Positions 52,653 through 60,979 of a DNA stretch of 64,000 nt are shown piece by piece. The notes under the pieces were generated by a model. That model was not told the origin of the DNA. It saw only the letters and a program-made list of their open reading frames with translations, and ran no database searches. This DNA comes from Streptomyces sp. NBC_01481. GTDB lineage: Bacteria; Actinomycetota; Actinomycetes; Streptomycetales; Streptomycetaceae. How positions within the stretch are numbered: position 1 is the first letter of the stretch; each line of letters starts with the position of its first letter. Made by a program: the position numbers and the translations under genes. The DNA lies in the NCBI RefSeq assembly GCF_026339995.1, contig NZ_JAPEPT010000006.1, positions 248,001 to 312,000 on the forward strand, in the 5' to 3' direction.

Positions 52653-52736
52653 GGCCACCATCGTGGACCGGCCATGGCCTTAACGTGTACTTGTAATCTT
52701 CTGGGTCTGCCTAAAGAAATGCTTAAGGGAAGTGGC

Positions 52737-53642
52737 ATGTACGACCCGACACGGCTGGCGGCGCTCGTGGCGGTCGCCGAGGCCGGTTCGATCACCCGGG
52801 CCGCCGCCCGTCTGGGCTACACCGCGCCCGCGCTCTCCCAGCAGCTGGCCAAGCTGGAGCGCGAGGCGGGGGCGGCCCTGCTGGTGCGGAGCCATCGCGG
52901 GGCGCGGCTGACCGCCGCGGGCGAGCTGCTGGCGGCGCGGGCCCGCCGGGTGCTGGACGAGATGGACCGGGCGCGGCACGAGCTGGCGCGGCTGTCCGGG
53001 CTGTCCGGCGGGCGGCTGCGGGTGGGGACCTTCACCACGGTGGGCGTCCATCTGCTGCCGCCGGTGCTGAGCTCGTTCCGCCGGGCGCATCCGGACGTGG
53101 AACTGACCGTCGCCGAGTACGAGCCGCCCGGCGGGGTCCTGGCGGTGGCGGCCGGCGAGGTGGATCTTGCGCTGACGCACACGTACGAACCGGCCGAACC
53201 GGCGCCGCCGCCCGCGGGTGTGGTCCTGGAACCCCTGCTGGTGGAGGAGTTGGTCCTGGTGACGGCGCCCGGCCATGCGCTCGCGGGTGGCTCGGGGCGG
53301 CTGCCGGTGGCCGCTCTCGCCGGACAGCCGCTGATCAGCAGCGCGCCCTCGCATCCGCCGCGCAAGGGGGTCGAGACGGCGCTCGCCCGGGCCGGGGCGA
53401 CGCCTGCGGTGGTGTGCGAGTCGCCGGGCTACGCGCTGGTGTGCGCACTGGTCAGCGCGGGGATCGGGGTCGCGGTGGTGCCGGAGATGGTCGCGGCGAT
53501 GTCGGCGACGCCGCTCGGCGTACGGCAGTTGGACCCGGCGGACTTCCGGCGGACGATCTCGGTGGCGCACCGGGGCGAGGAGTCGGGACCGGCGGCGGAG
53601 TCTCTTCGGGCGCTGCTACGGGGCGCGTTCGGCCGCGCGTGA
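52737..53642 (+). CDS. LysR-family regulator paired with the LysE exporter
   Basis: 301 residues. Helix-turn-helix: MYDPTRLAALVAVAEAGSIT, RAAARLGYTAPALSQQLAKL. The effector domain has GVHLLPPVLSSFRRAHPDV and GYALVCALVSAGIGVAVVPE. It is divergent from LysE across an 84-bp gap that holds CCTTAACG and GCTTAAGG; these may be parts of its site. Regulation of amino-acid export by the internal amino acid level is the likely job. Confidence 0.92.
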   Translation: MYDPTRLAALVAVAEAGSITRAAARLGYTAPALSQQLAKLEREAGAALLVRSHRGARLTAAGELLAARARRVLDEMDRARHELARLSGLSGGRLRVGTFTTVGVHLLPPVLSSFRRAHPDVELTVAEYEPPGGVLAVAAGEVDLALTHTYEPAEPAPPPAGVVLEPLLVEELVLVTAPGHALAGGSGRLPVAALAGQPLISSAPSHPPRKGVETALARAGATPAVVCESPGYALVCALVSAGIGVAVVPEMVAAMSATPLGVRQLDPADFRRTISVAHRGEESGPAAESLRALLRGAFGRA

Positions 53643-53695
53643 AGTGCAGGGCGGACAGGGGCAGGTGCCGTCGGGCCGAGGCCTTCCGGGCGACG

Positions 53696-54127
53696 TCAGT
53701 TCTGGACGGGGGCCGTCCACGGGAGGGCGATCCAGACCGTTTTGCCGCCTTCCGGGGTCGGTGTGACCGAGAGCTGTCCGCCGTACTCCGCGGTGAGGCT
53801 GCGAATGATGACCATGCCGCGGCCGTTGTCCTGCCGGACCGCGGCAGGCAGCCGCTGGGGCCAGCGGGGATGACTGTCGGTGACGCCGATGCGCAGTTCC
53901 TCGTCTCGCTCGAGACGCAGGTCCACGGTGAATGTCGGCGACTGGCCGAAGGTGTGCTGAACGGCGTTCGTGGCGAGTTCGGAGACGATCAGCCGGACGG
54001 TGTCGACGGCTTCGGTCTCGACGGGCAGACCCCACTCGGAGACAACACGTGCGGCGTATCTCCGGGCGGCGGAGACCGAGGCGGGATCGCTCGGCAGGGT
54101 TACGGAGGCTTCCTGATGGTCTGCCAT
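53696..54127 (-). CDS. RsbW-like anti-sigma ATPase
   Basis: 143 residues from MADHQEASVTLPSDPASVSA; AAGGGA is spaced 9 bp upstream, and the longer start 7 codons up is GTG. N-box is LIVSELATNAVQHTFGQ; G1-box-like NGRGMVIIRSLTAEYGG; GGKTVWIALPW ends the domain. Such proteins phosphorylate or bind anti-anti-sigma factors or sigma factors. It is unlinked to any sigma gene in view. About 225 bp of intergenic DNA separate it from bioF on the same strand. Confidence 0.85.
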   Translation of the reverse strand: MADHQEASVTLPSDPASVSAARRYAARVVSEWGLPVETEAVDTVRLIVSELATNAVQHTFGQSPTFTVDLRLERDEELRIGVTDSHPRWPQRLPAAVRQDNGRGMVIIRSLTAEYGGQLSVTPTPEGGKTVWIALPWTAPVQN

Positions 54128-54352
54128 GGCGAGCTGTCCCTTTCCCACCGTGGCCGCAGTCCGACTCGTAGCGGAATTGCAAGGACGGCCACGGATTGTG
54201 CTTCGCGCCAGAGTGCCACCTCACGTGCTTCCCCAGGTGGCGATCCACCAAGATATGCGTATACCTGTCGCTCAAAGCGGTGAACTCTGCTACGCGAGAC
54301 CGTATTTGGGCGCACAATCGCCTGTTGACCGCTGCCGGAGGCCGCGACGCCG
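54128..54352. other. Intergenic region between bioF and the anti-sigma gene
   Basis: 225 bp, no gene, repeat or RNA recognised. It probably holds the promoter of the anti-sigma-type gene; an AT-rich patch GATATGCGTATACC lies near 54255. I see no biotin-type operator in it. Confidence 0.5.
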
Positions 54353-55498
54353 TCAACCGGCCGGCGCGACCTCGATGATGGTCTTCGTGGCCTGCTCGAT
54401 CTGCTGATCCGTCAGGTCTGCGCGCGCCGTGAGCCGGAGCCTGGAGATACCGTCCGGCACCGACGGAGGGCGGAAGCAGCCGACCACAAGCCCAGCGGCG
54501 CGGCAGTCCGCGGCCCAGCGCAGCGCCGCCTCGGGCGACGGAGCCTGTACGGAGACCACGGCGGCGTCGGGGCGTGCGGCGGTGAGTCCCGCGTCCGTGA
54601 GCCGCCGGTGCAGCATCGCGGCGACAGTGCGGGCCCGGTCCGCCAGAGCCGGTTCGCGGCGCAGCAGCCGCAGGCTCGCCAGGGCCGCTCCCGCTGCCGC
54701 GGGAGCCAGGCCGGTGTCGAAGATGAACGTACGGGCCGCGTTGACCAGGTGGTCGATCACCCGGGCCGGGCCAAGGACCGCTCCGCCCTGGCTGCCCAGG
54801 GACTTGGAGAGCGTGAGGGTTGCGACGACGCCGTCGGCGCCCGCGATGCCGGCGGCGTTCAGGGCACCCCGGCCGCCTTCGCCCAGTACGCCGAGCCCGT
54901 GCGCGTCGTCGACGAGCAGGGCAGCTCCGTACTCACCGCAGGCCTCCGCCAGGCCCGCCAGCGGTGCCGCGTCGCCGTCCACCGAGAAGACCGAGTCGCT
55001 GACCACGAGTGCCCGCTGCCCCGGGTGCGCCTCCAGCGTCTTGCGTACGGCGTCGACGTCCGCGTGCGGGACGACCGCGGTCTCCGCCCGGGAGAGCCGG
55101 CAGCCGTCGACGATCGAGGCGTGGTTGCCCGCGTCGGAGACGATCAGCGAGCCGAGGCCGCTCAGCGCGGTCACCCCGGCGAGGTTCGCGGCATAGCCGG
55201 AAGAGAACACCAGAGCCGCCTCGAAGCCGCAGAAGGCGGCCAGCTCCCGCTCAAGATCGGCGTGGAGGGCGGTACTGCCCGTGACGAGCCGGGAGCCGGT
55301 GGCCCCCGCGCCCCAGCGGCCGGCCGCCTCGGCCGCGGCGCCGGTGATCTCCGGGTGGCGGGTGAGGCCCAGATAGTCGTTGCTGGCGAGATCCAGCAGC
55401 TCGGACTCGGCGGTGCGCGGCCGGAGCGTACGGACGAGACCTGCGCGCTCGCGGCGGCGCGACTCGTCGTCGATCCAGGCGAAAGGATCCTGGTGCAT
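54353..55498 (-). CDS. bioF: 8-amino-7-oxononanoate synthase
   Basis: 381 residues starting MHQDPFAWIDDESRRRERAG. PLP-fold type I; the Schiff-base Lys is in TLSKSLGSQGG, with FSSGYAANLAGV, DAGNHASIVDGCRLS and LLVDDAHGLGVLG as expected. Joins pimeloyl thioester and alanine. It is divergent from bioB, so the 145-bp gap should carry divergent promoters for the whole biotin locus. Confidence 0.95.
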   Translation of the reverse strand: MHQDPFAWIDDESRRRERAGLVRTLRPRTAESELLDLASNDYLGLTRHPEITGAAAEAAGRWGAGATGSRLVTGSTALHADLERELAAFCGFEAALVFSSGYAANLAGVTALSGLGSLIVSDAGNHASIVDGCRLSRAETAVVPHADVDAVRKTLEAHPGQRALVVSDSVFSVDGDAAPLAGLAEACGEYGAALLVDDAHGLGVLGEGGRGALNAAGIAGADGVVATLTLSKSLGSQGGAVLGPARVIDHLVNAARTFIFDTGLAPAAAGAALASLRLLRREPALADRARTVAAMLHRRLTDAGLTAARPDAAVVSVQAPSPEAALRWAADCRAAGLVVGCFRPPSVPDGISRLRLTARADLTDQQIEQATKTIIEVAPAG

Positions 55499-55643
55499 GG
55501 TGGTCCGGTCCTTTTGTAGGCAGCGCACAGACCCTAACCGGGGTCGCTGGAGGAGCGGATGTGGCCATGCACACACCTCAAACATGCTCTGTTGTGGAGT
55601 TCCTCCTTGGCCCTGGCGCATGCCGTACGTAAGGATCAGCGCC
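55499..55643. promoter_or_regulatory. Divergent control region of the biotin locus
   Basis: 145 bp between bioF and bioB. It must hold both promoters. I could not recognise a convincing BirA- or BioQ-type palindrome; the only weak symmetry is GCATG and CATGC around 13 bp (about 55566-55588). Confidence 0.4.
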
Positions 55644-56825
55644 ATGGACCTGCTGACCACGCTGGTGGACAAGGGGCTGCGGCGCGAGCTGCCGACCCGT
55701 GAAGAAGCGCTCGCCGTGCTGGCGACCTCCGACGACGATGTGCTCGAAGTGGTGGCCGCGGCCGGCAAGGTGCGCCGCCAGTGGTTCGGGCGACGGGTGA
55801 AGCTGAACTATCTCGTCAACCTGAAGTCCGGGCTCTGCCCCGAGGACTGCTCGTACTGCTCGCAGCGGCTCGGCTCCAAGGCCGAGATTCTCAAGTACAC
55901 CTGGCTGAAGCCGGACGAGGCCTCGCAGGCGGCGGCCGCCGGTGTCGCGGGTGGCGCCAAGCGGGTCTGCCTGGTGGCCAGCGGTCGCGGTCCGACGGAC
56001 CGGGACGTGGAACGCGTCGGCAAGACCATCGAGGCGATCAAGGACCAGAACGAGGGCGTCGAGGTCTGCGCCTGCCTCGGGCTGCTTTCGGACGGCCAGG
56101 CGGAGCGGCTGCGGGACGCGGGCGCCGACGCGTACAACCACAACCTGAACACGTCCGAGGCTACGTACGGGGAGATCACCAAGACCCACACGTACGCCGA
56201 TCGCGTGGACACCGTGCAGAAGGCGCACGCCGCGGGGCTCTCCGCCTGCTCCGGGCTGATCGCGGGCATGGGCGAGAGCGACGAGGACCTGGTCGATGTC
56301 GTCTTCTCGCTGCGCGAGCTCGACCCGGACTCGGTGCCGGTCAACTTCCTGATCCCCTTCGAGGGCACCCCGCTGGCGAAGGAGTGGAACCTCACCCCTC
56401 AGCGCTGCCTGCGGATTCTCGCCATGGTGCGGTTCGTCTGCCCCGACGTGGAGGTACGGATCGCGGGCGGCCGCGAGGTGCATCTGCGCTCGATGCAGCC
56501 GCTCGCGCTGAACCTGGCCAACTCGATCTTCCTCGGCGACTACCTGACCAGCGAGGGCCAGGCGGGCAAGGACGACCTCGACATGATCGCGGACGCGGGC
56601 TTCGAGGTGGAGGGCACGGACACGACGACGCTGCCGGAGCACCGTGCGGACGCCTTGGCCGGTGGCGGCTGCGGTTCGCACTCCGGCTCCGGGGGCTGCG
56701 GACCGTGCGGTGACGGCGAGCCCGCCGCGGCCGAGGCGCCCGTCGCCGAGGTACCCGCGGCGCGCACGGATCTGGTGGCCGTACGCCGCCGTGGAACGGG
56801 CACGGATCTCGCGCCCAATGCCTGA
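55644..56825 (+). CDS. bioB: Biotin synthase with Cys-rich C-terminal tail
   Basis: 393 residues. The radical-SAM cluster motif is CPEDCSYCSQ (CxxxCxxC), with NLKSGLCPEDC around it; the second-cluster region VEVCACLGLLSD, AYNHNLNTSE and CSGLIAGMGE is as expected. After residue 335 a tail of about 55 residues appears with GGGCGSHSGSGGCGPCGDGE, i.e. three further Cys, then an Ala/Glu-rich end. The start follows TAAGGATCAGCGCC. It inserts sulfur into dethiobiotin. It overlaps bioA by 8 bp. Confidence 0.95.
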   Translation: MDLLTTLVDKGLRRELPTREEALAVLATSDDDVLEVVAAAGKVRRQWFGRRVKLNYLVNLKSGLCPEDCSYCSQRLGSKAEILKYTWLKPDEASQAAAAGVAGGAKRVCLVASGRGPTDRDVERVGKTIEAIKDQNEGVEVCACLGLLSDGQAERLRDAGADAYNHNLNTSEATYGEITKTHTYADRVDTVQKAHAAGLSACSGLIAGMGESDEDLVDVVFSLRELDPDSVPVNFLIPFEGTPLAKEWNLTPQRCLRILAMVRFVCPDVEVRIAGGREVHLRSMQPLALNLANSIFLGDYLTSEGQAGKDDLDMIADAGFEVEGTDTTTLPEHRADALAGGGCGSHSGSGGCGPCGDGEPAAAEAPVAEVPAARTDLVAVRRRGTGTDLAPNA

Positions 56826-58113
56826 GTCCGTGTACAGCCCCGGCGAGCTGCTCGACCTGGACCGGGCACACGTCTGGCATCCGTACGGCCCGATGCCGGG
56901 CCGCACGGACCCGCTGATCGTGGAGTCCGCGTCCGGAGTACGGCTGCGGCTCGCCGAACCGGTCCACGGACAGCGCGAGTTGATCGACGGCATGTCGTCC
57001 TGGTGGTCGGCGATCCACGGCTACAACCACCCGGTCCTCAACGAGGCCGCGCACGAGCAGCTGGGGCGGATGAGCCATGTGATGTTCGGCGGGCTCACCC
57101 ACGAGCCCGCCGTCCGGCTGGCCGCAAAGCTGGTCGAGATCACGCCCGAGCCGCTGCAGCACGTCTTCCTGTGCGACTCGGGCTCGGTTTCGGTCGAGGT
57201 CGCGGTGAAGATGTGCCTGCAGTACTGGCGCTCGGTGGGGCGGCCGCAGAAGCAGCGGCTGCTGACCTGGCGCGGCGGGTACCACGGGGACACCTGGCAG
57301 CCGATGTCGGTGTGCGACCCCGAGGGCGGGATGCACGAGCTGTGGTCGGGGGTGCTGCCGCGGCAGATCTTCGTGGGTGCGCCGCCGATGGAGTTCGAGG
57401 AGTCGTACGCGCAGGAGCTGCGCGAGGCCGTCGCGCGGCACGCGGACGAGCTGGCCGCGGTGATCGTGGAGCCGGTGGTGCAGGGTGCGGGCGGGATGCG
57501 GTTCCACTCGCCCTCGTATCTGCGGGTGCTGCGGGAGGCGTGCGACGAGCACGGGGTGCTGCTGGTCTTCGACGAGATCGCGACGGGATTCGGCCGTACG
57601 GGCAGTCTGTTCGCTGCCGAGCAGGCCGGGGTCTCGCCCGATGTGATGTGCCTGGGCAAGGCGCTGACCGGCGGCTACCTGTCGATGGCGGCGACGCTGT
57701 GTACGACACGGGTGGCCGAGGGCATCTCGCGCGGCAAGGTGCCCGTGCTGGCACACGGCCCGACGTTCATGGGGAATCCACTGGCGTCGGCGGTGGCGTG
57801 CGCCTCGATCGATCTGCTGCTCGCGCAGGACTGGCAGCAGGAAGTCAAACGCCTGGAGGCGGGCCTGCGGGACGGCCTCGCGGCGGCGGCCGGGCTGCCC
57901 GGTGTACGGGATGTCCGCGTGCTGGGCGGGATCGGCGTCGTGCAGCTGGACCACGAGGTGAACATGGCGGCGGCGACGGAGGCGGCGGTGCGGCAGGGGG
58001 TGTGGATGAGACCGTTCCGGGACCTCATCTACACGATGCCGCCCTATGTGACGGGCGACGAGGATCTCGGGCGCGTGTGCGGCGCGGTCATCGCGGCGGC
58101 GGCCGCGGGCTGA
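56818..58113 (+). CDS. bioA: Adenosylmethionine-8-amino-7-oxononanoate aminotransferase
   Basis: 431 residues from MPESVYSPGELLDLDRAHVW, overlapping the end of bioB by 8 bp. PLP-Lys in VMCLGKALTGGYLSMA, HPYGPMPGR at the N-terminus and VFDEIATGFGRTG are the marks of BioA. It makes diaminononanoate using SAM as donor. Translational coupling to BioB is likely. bioD follows only after a 247-bp gap. Confidence 0.95.
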   Translation: MPESVYSPGELLDLDRAHVWHPYGPMPGRTDPLIVESASGVRLRLAEPVHGQRELIDGMSSWWSAIHGYNHPVLNEAAHEQLGRMSHVMFGGLTHEPAVRLAAKLVEITPEPLQHVFLCDSGSVSVEVAVKMCLQYWRSVGRPQKQRLLTWRGGYHGDTWQPMSVCDPEGGMHELWSGVLPRQIFVGAPPMEFEESYAQELREAVARHADELAAVIVEPVVQGAGGMRFHSPSYLRVLREACDEHGVLLVFDEIATGFGRTGSLFAAEQAGVSPDVMCLGKALTGGYLSMAATLCTTRVAEGISRGKVPVLAHGPTFMGNPLASAVACASIDLLLAQDWQQEVKRLEAGLRDGLAAAAGLPGVRDVRVLGGIGVVQLDHEVNMAAATEAAVRQGVWMRPFRDLIYTMPPYVTGDEDLGRVCGAVIAAAAAG

Positions 58114-58360
58114 GGCTGACGCCTGTGCCCCGGGCACGCCGGGGTTCGCTTCGGCGTCCGAACCGCACCGTCGGCGTACGGTCTTCGCGACGCGCACCGT
58201 GGGCGGGGCGCCGCAACCTGGCGCGGGGTCGCGGCTTCGCGCAGCGCGGCACGGAGCGCCTGGCTCGCGGCGCGAGGCGGCGCGGGCAGACTGGCACGCG
58301 GCGCAGGCCGGGGTAGGGCCTCCCGCCGTACAACCGAAATCAGAAAGGCAGCGCACAGCC
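58114..58360. other. Unusual 247-bp gap inside the bio operon
   Basis: Non-coding between bioA and bioD. It is very GC-rich, with several overlapping hairpin-like runs (GGCGCGGGGTCGCGGCTTCGCG, GGCACGCGGCGCAGGCC), but no recognised repeat, RNA or gene. It could hold an internal promoter or RNA-processing stem. Confidence 0.45.
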
Positions 58361-59074
58361 ATGGCAGTCATCGTCGTCACCGGGACCGGGACCGAGGTCG
58401 GGAAGACCGTCGTCACCGCCGCCGTCGCCGCGGCGTTTCGGGCGCACGGTCGGTCCGTCGCCGTGGTGAAGCCCGCGCAGACCGGGATTGCCGTCGGGGA
58501 AGACGGTGATGTCGCGGAGGTGGTCCGGCTCGGCGGAGACGTCGTCGGGGTCGAGCTTGCGCGGTTTCCCGAGCCGCTCGCTCCCGCCACCGCCGCGCGG
58601 CGGGCCCAGATGGCGGCCGTGCGGCCCGCGGACGTGGTCGAGGCCGTGGAGAAGCTCGCCGCCGAACATGACCTCGTGCTCGTCGAGGGGGCAGGCGGCC
58701 TTCTCGTACGTCTCGACGAGGACGGGGCGACTCTCGCCGATGTCGCCCGGCTGCTGGCCGCTCCGGTGCTCGTCGTCGTGGCGGCCGGGCTCGGCACCCT
58801 CAACACGACCGCGCTGACTGCGGAGGCCCTGCGCGCACGGGAGTTGGAGCAGCTGGGTGTGGTCGTCGGGAGCTGGCCCGACGAGCCGGATCTGGCCGCG
58901 CGGTGCAATCTCGCGGACCTGCCCGAGGCCGCCGGAGCGCCGCTGCTCGGGGCCGTGCCTCAGGGAGCGGGTGCGCTGGCGCCCGCCGACTTCCGTGCCC
59001 GCGCCGGGAGTTGGCTCGCGCCCCGGCTCGGCGGCGTGTGGGACGCGGAGGCGTTCACCGCGGCCGTACGCTGA
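58361..59074 (+). CDS. bioD: Dethiobiotin synthetase
   Basis: 237 residues starting MAVIVVTGTGTEVGKTVVTA, whose GTGTEVGKT is the BioD P-loop. Further motifs are VKPAQTG, LARFPEPLAPATAARR, and VLVEGAGGLLV. It closes the ureido ring with CO2 and ATP. The start follows AAAGGCAGCGCACAGCC. It is separated from bioA by 247 bp, and a small VOC gene follows 5 bp on. Confidence 0.95.
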   Translation: MAVIVVTGTGTEVGKTVVTAAVAAAFRAHGRSVAVVKPAQTGIAVGEDGDVAEVVRLGGDVVGVELARFPEPLAPATAARRAQMAAVRPADVVEAVEKLAAEHDLVLVEGAGGLLVRLDEDGATLADVARLLAAPVLVVVAAGLGTLNTTALTAEALRARELEQLGVVVGSWPDEPDLAARCNLADLPEAAGAPLLGAVPQGAGALAPADFRARAGSWLAPRLGGVWDAEAFTAAVR

Positions 59075-59079
59075 TCCGC

Positions 59080-59418
59080 ATGCGAGCCCGTATCGAGGAG
59101 ATCGTCTTCGACTGCCACGACCCCGCCCGCCTGGTGCGTTTCTGGGCCGCCCTGCTCGGCGGCGACCCGGTCGACCGGAGCGAGGACTGGTCGTACATCG
59201 ATCCGCCCGGCTTCGCACGCGTCGCCTTCCAGCGCGTGCCGGAGGGCAAGTCGGCCAAGAACCGGCTCCATCTCGATCTCGACGCGGGCGATGTCGACGC
59301 GGCCGCCGACGAGGCGGTCGCGCTCGGCGCCGTACGGCTGGGACCGGCCGTCACCGACGAGTACGGTCGCTTCCAGGTGCTGAGGGATCCCGAGGGCAAC
59401 GAGTTCTGCTTCGTCTGA
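59080..59418 (+). CDS. VOC-family (glyoxalase/dioxygenase fold) protein
   Basis: 112 residues, 5 bp after bioD. One VOC domain with the pattern DCHDPARLVRFWAALLGGDP at the start, KNRLHLDLDAGDVDAA in the centre and FQVLRDPEGNEFCFV at the end. His/Glu residues suited to a metal site are present, but a single domain of this kind (a dimer would be needed) is common and not diagnostic. Start ATG 59080 fits the family. Substrate unknown. Confidence 0.82.
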   Translation: MRARIEEIVFDCHDPARLVRFWAALLGGDPVDRSEDWSYIDPPGFARVAFQRVPEGKSAKNRLHLDLDAGDVDAAADEAVALGAVRLGPAVTDEYGRFQVLRDPEGNEFCFV

Positions 59419-59468
59419 CCGGGGGGACAATGGCGGTGAGCGCACCCGCCGTCCCGAGGAGGCCCGCC

Positions 59469-60155
59469 ATGCCCCGGAGCAGCACCAAAGTGCCACAGGA
59501 CGCAGTTCACCATCCTCTTTTCGCCCGTTTCTACGCCAGGTTCAGCGTGGCGGCCGACAAGAACGCGGGGATCGTGGCCTTCCGCGAGGAGCTGCTGTCC
59601 GGTCTCTCCGGCCGGGTCATCGAGATCGGCGCGGGCAACGGTCTCAACTTTGCGCACTATCCGGCGGCCGTCTCCGAGGTCGTGGCACTGGAACCCGAGC
59701 GCACGCTGCGGCACTTGGCGACACAGGCGGCTCGGCGCTCCGAGGTCCCGGTGGACGTGGTGCCGGGCGCGGCCGAGGCACTGCCGGTCAAGAGTGAGGC
59801 TTTCGACGCGGCCGTGGCATCGCTGGTGCTGTGTTCCGTACGGGATCTGCCGCGCGCACTCGGCGAGATCAAGCGGGTCCTGCGGCCGGGCGGAGAGCTC
59901 CGGTTCTTCGAGCACGGCCTGGCCGAGACGAAGGGCATGGCCCGAACGCAGCGCGCGCTGGACCGCACCGTCTGGCCGCTGCTGTTCGGCGGGTGTCACA
60001 CCGCGCGGGACACGATCGCCGCGATCGAGGCGGCGGGCTTCGAACTCGGCGTGTACCGCAGGCTGCAGGTCCCCGAGCGGGGCCTGCGGCTGCCGACGTC
60101 GTCGTGTGTGCTGGGCGTGGCGCGGCGGCCGTTCGTCAGCGATCCGCAGGGGTGA
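59469..60155 (+). CDS. Class I SAM-dependent methyltransferase
   Basis: 228 residues from MPRSSTKVPQDAVHHPLFAR, chosen because GAGGAGG stands directly upstream; ATG 59430 is in frame. Motif I is VIEIGAGNGLNFAHY, then VVALEPERTLRHLA, and the post-motif block AVASLVLCSVRDLPRALGEI, RVLRPGGELRFFEHGLAETK, which resembles UbiE/Mycobacterium-type phosphatidylethanolamine methyltransferases. Substrate unassigned. Its stop abuts the stop of the convergent antitoxin-system gene without a spare base. Confidence 0.87.
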   Translation: MPRSSTKVPQDAVHHPLFARFYARFSVAADKNAGIVAFREELLSGLSGRVIEIGAGNGLNFAHYPAAVSEVVALEPERTLRHLATQAARRSEVPVDVVPGAAEALPVKSEAFDAAVASLVLCSVRDLPRALGEIKRVLRPGGELRFFEHGLAETKGMARTQRALDRTVWPLLFGGCHTARDTIAAIEAAGFELGVYRRLQVPERGLRLPTSSCVLGVARRPFVSDPQG

Positions 60156-60527
60156 TCAGTGGGTCCACTGCCGCAGTTCGCCGGCGATGGTCTGCACGTC
60201 GGCCTTGCCCTCCTTGACCAGCCGTGCCAGATCCCGTACCTGCACGGGTGAGGTGACGACCTTCAGTCCGCAGGCGACGAGATAGCCGTAGGCGACGGCG
60301 GAGGCGAACATCGCGTTGGAGTGCTCCAGCGCCGGGACATGGAGGAGCAGCTGAAGCAGGGAGGCGGCGCGGGCGTGCGGGTCGCTGTAGACGGGGATGC
60401 CGAATATCTCCGCCTCGTGGCGGCTGACGGCGGCGACGAGCGCGCCCCAGTCGGTGACCTGTGGATCGCCGGGGGTCTTGTGCTCGGCGACCATGAGCAG
60501 CCAGGCGAGGTCGATCGAGAGGTTCAT
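60156..60527 (-). CDS. Fic/Doc-derived partner of a ribbon-helix-helix antitoxin, motif lost
   Basis: 123 residues from MNLSIDLAWLLMVAEHKTPG. The Fic-type helix pair is recognisable (DPHARAASLLQLLLHVPALE then HSNAMFASAVAYGYLVACGL). Aligned without gaps to the usual HPFxDGNKR, it reads P65-A66-L67-E68-H69-S70-N71-A72-M73: only Asn is kept and the catalytic His is lost. Cofactor chemistry of a Doc/Fic enzyme is therefore unlikely. The gene lies 34 bp after the antitoxin gene on the same strand. Similar streptomycete proteins are labelled as Fic-family toxins, from memory. Confidence 0.75.
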   Translation of the reverse strand: MNLSIDLAWLLMVAEHKTPGDPQVTDWGALVAAVSRHEAEIFGIPVYSDPHARAASLLQLLLHVPALEHSNAMFASAVAYGYLVACGLKVVTSPVQVRDLARLVKEGKADVQTIAGELRQWTH

Positions 60528-60561
60528 ACGGTGCGCGGCCGCTCCGGTGTCGTCGTCCGGT

Positions 60562-60816
60562 TCACCGCCGGCCCTTGCCCTGCTCCTTGCCGTGGCCGGT
60601 GCCGTGCTCCGTGCCGAACTCCTCGGCGAACACTGACTCGTACTGCTTCATGAAGTCCGACGCCGCCTCGACGAAGGTGCGTCCCACCTCACCCGCGTCC
60701 TGCTTGACGAGTTCCTCGATATAGCGGTTCACGCTCATCCCGCGCTGCATCGCCCGCTGGCGGGCGGCCTCCGCAGTCGTCTCGTCCACTCTCACGTTCA
60801 GCTGAGTCTTCGCCAC
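60562..60816 (-). CDS. Ribbon-helix-helix antitoxin
   Basis: 84 residues. The N-terminal MAKTQLNVRVDETTAEAARQ, RAMQRGMSVNRYIEELV is a CopG/Arc-type ribbon-helix-helix domain; the middle would grip a toxin; the end is a Gly/His/Lys tail (EHGTGHGKEQGKGRR). It is upstream of the Fic-derived gene as in antitoxin-first modules. Two GCTAGC palindromes sit 9-28 bp upstream, a fit for an autoregulatory operator. Confidence 0.8.
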   Translation of the reverse strand: MAKTQLNVRVDETTAEAARQRAMQRGMSVNRYIEELVKQDAGEVGRTFVEAASDFMKQYESVFAEEFGTEHGTGHGKEQGKGRR

Positions 60817-60824
60817 CCCATCAA

Positions 60825-60844
60825 GCTAGCGCGCCGACGCTAGC
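60825..60844. promoter_or_regulatory. Tandem GCTAGC palindromes, likely antitoxin operator
   Basis: GCTAGC at 60825-60830 and 60839-60844, centres 14 bp apart, directly upstream of the ribbon-helix-helix gene. Proteins of this family bind such paired palindromes cooperatively. GCTAGC is a rare word in this GC-rich DNA. Confidence 0.6.
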
Positions 60845-60979
60845 ATCGACAAGGGGGCGGTCGCGTGTCCCTTACATCAACCCCGAGGACCGGACCTAGG
60901 ATGGATGCCGACTCGCCCGTGCCCGCTCTACCCTCGCCTCCTGTACGGAGCCGGAGCGGCCACGACCCGGGAGGCGGCC

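Noticed and set aside
55499..55643. BirA or BioQ operator between bioF and bioB
   Set aside because: No palindrome of suitable length could be found; only a weak 5-bp symmetry.
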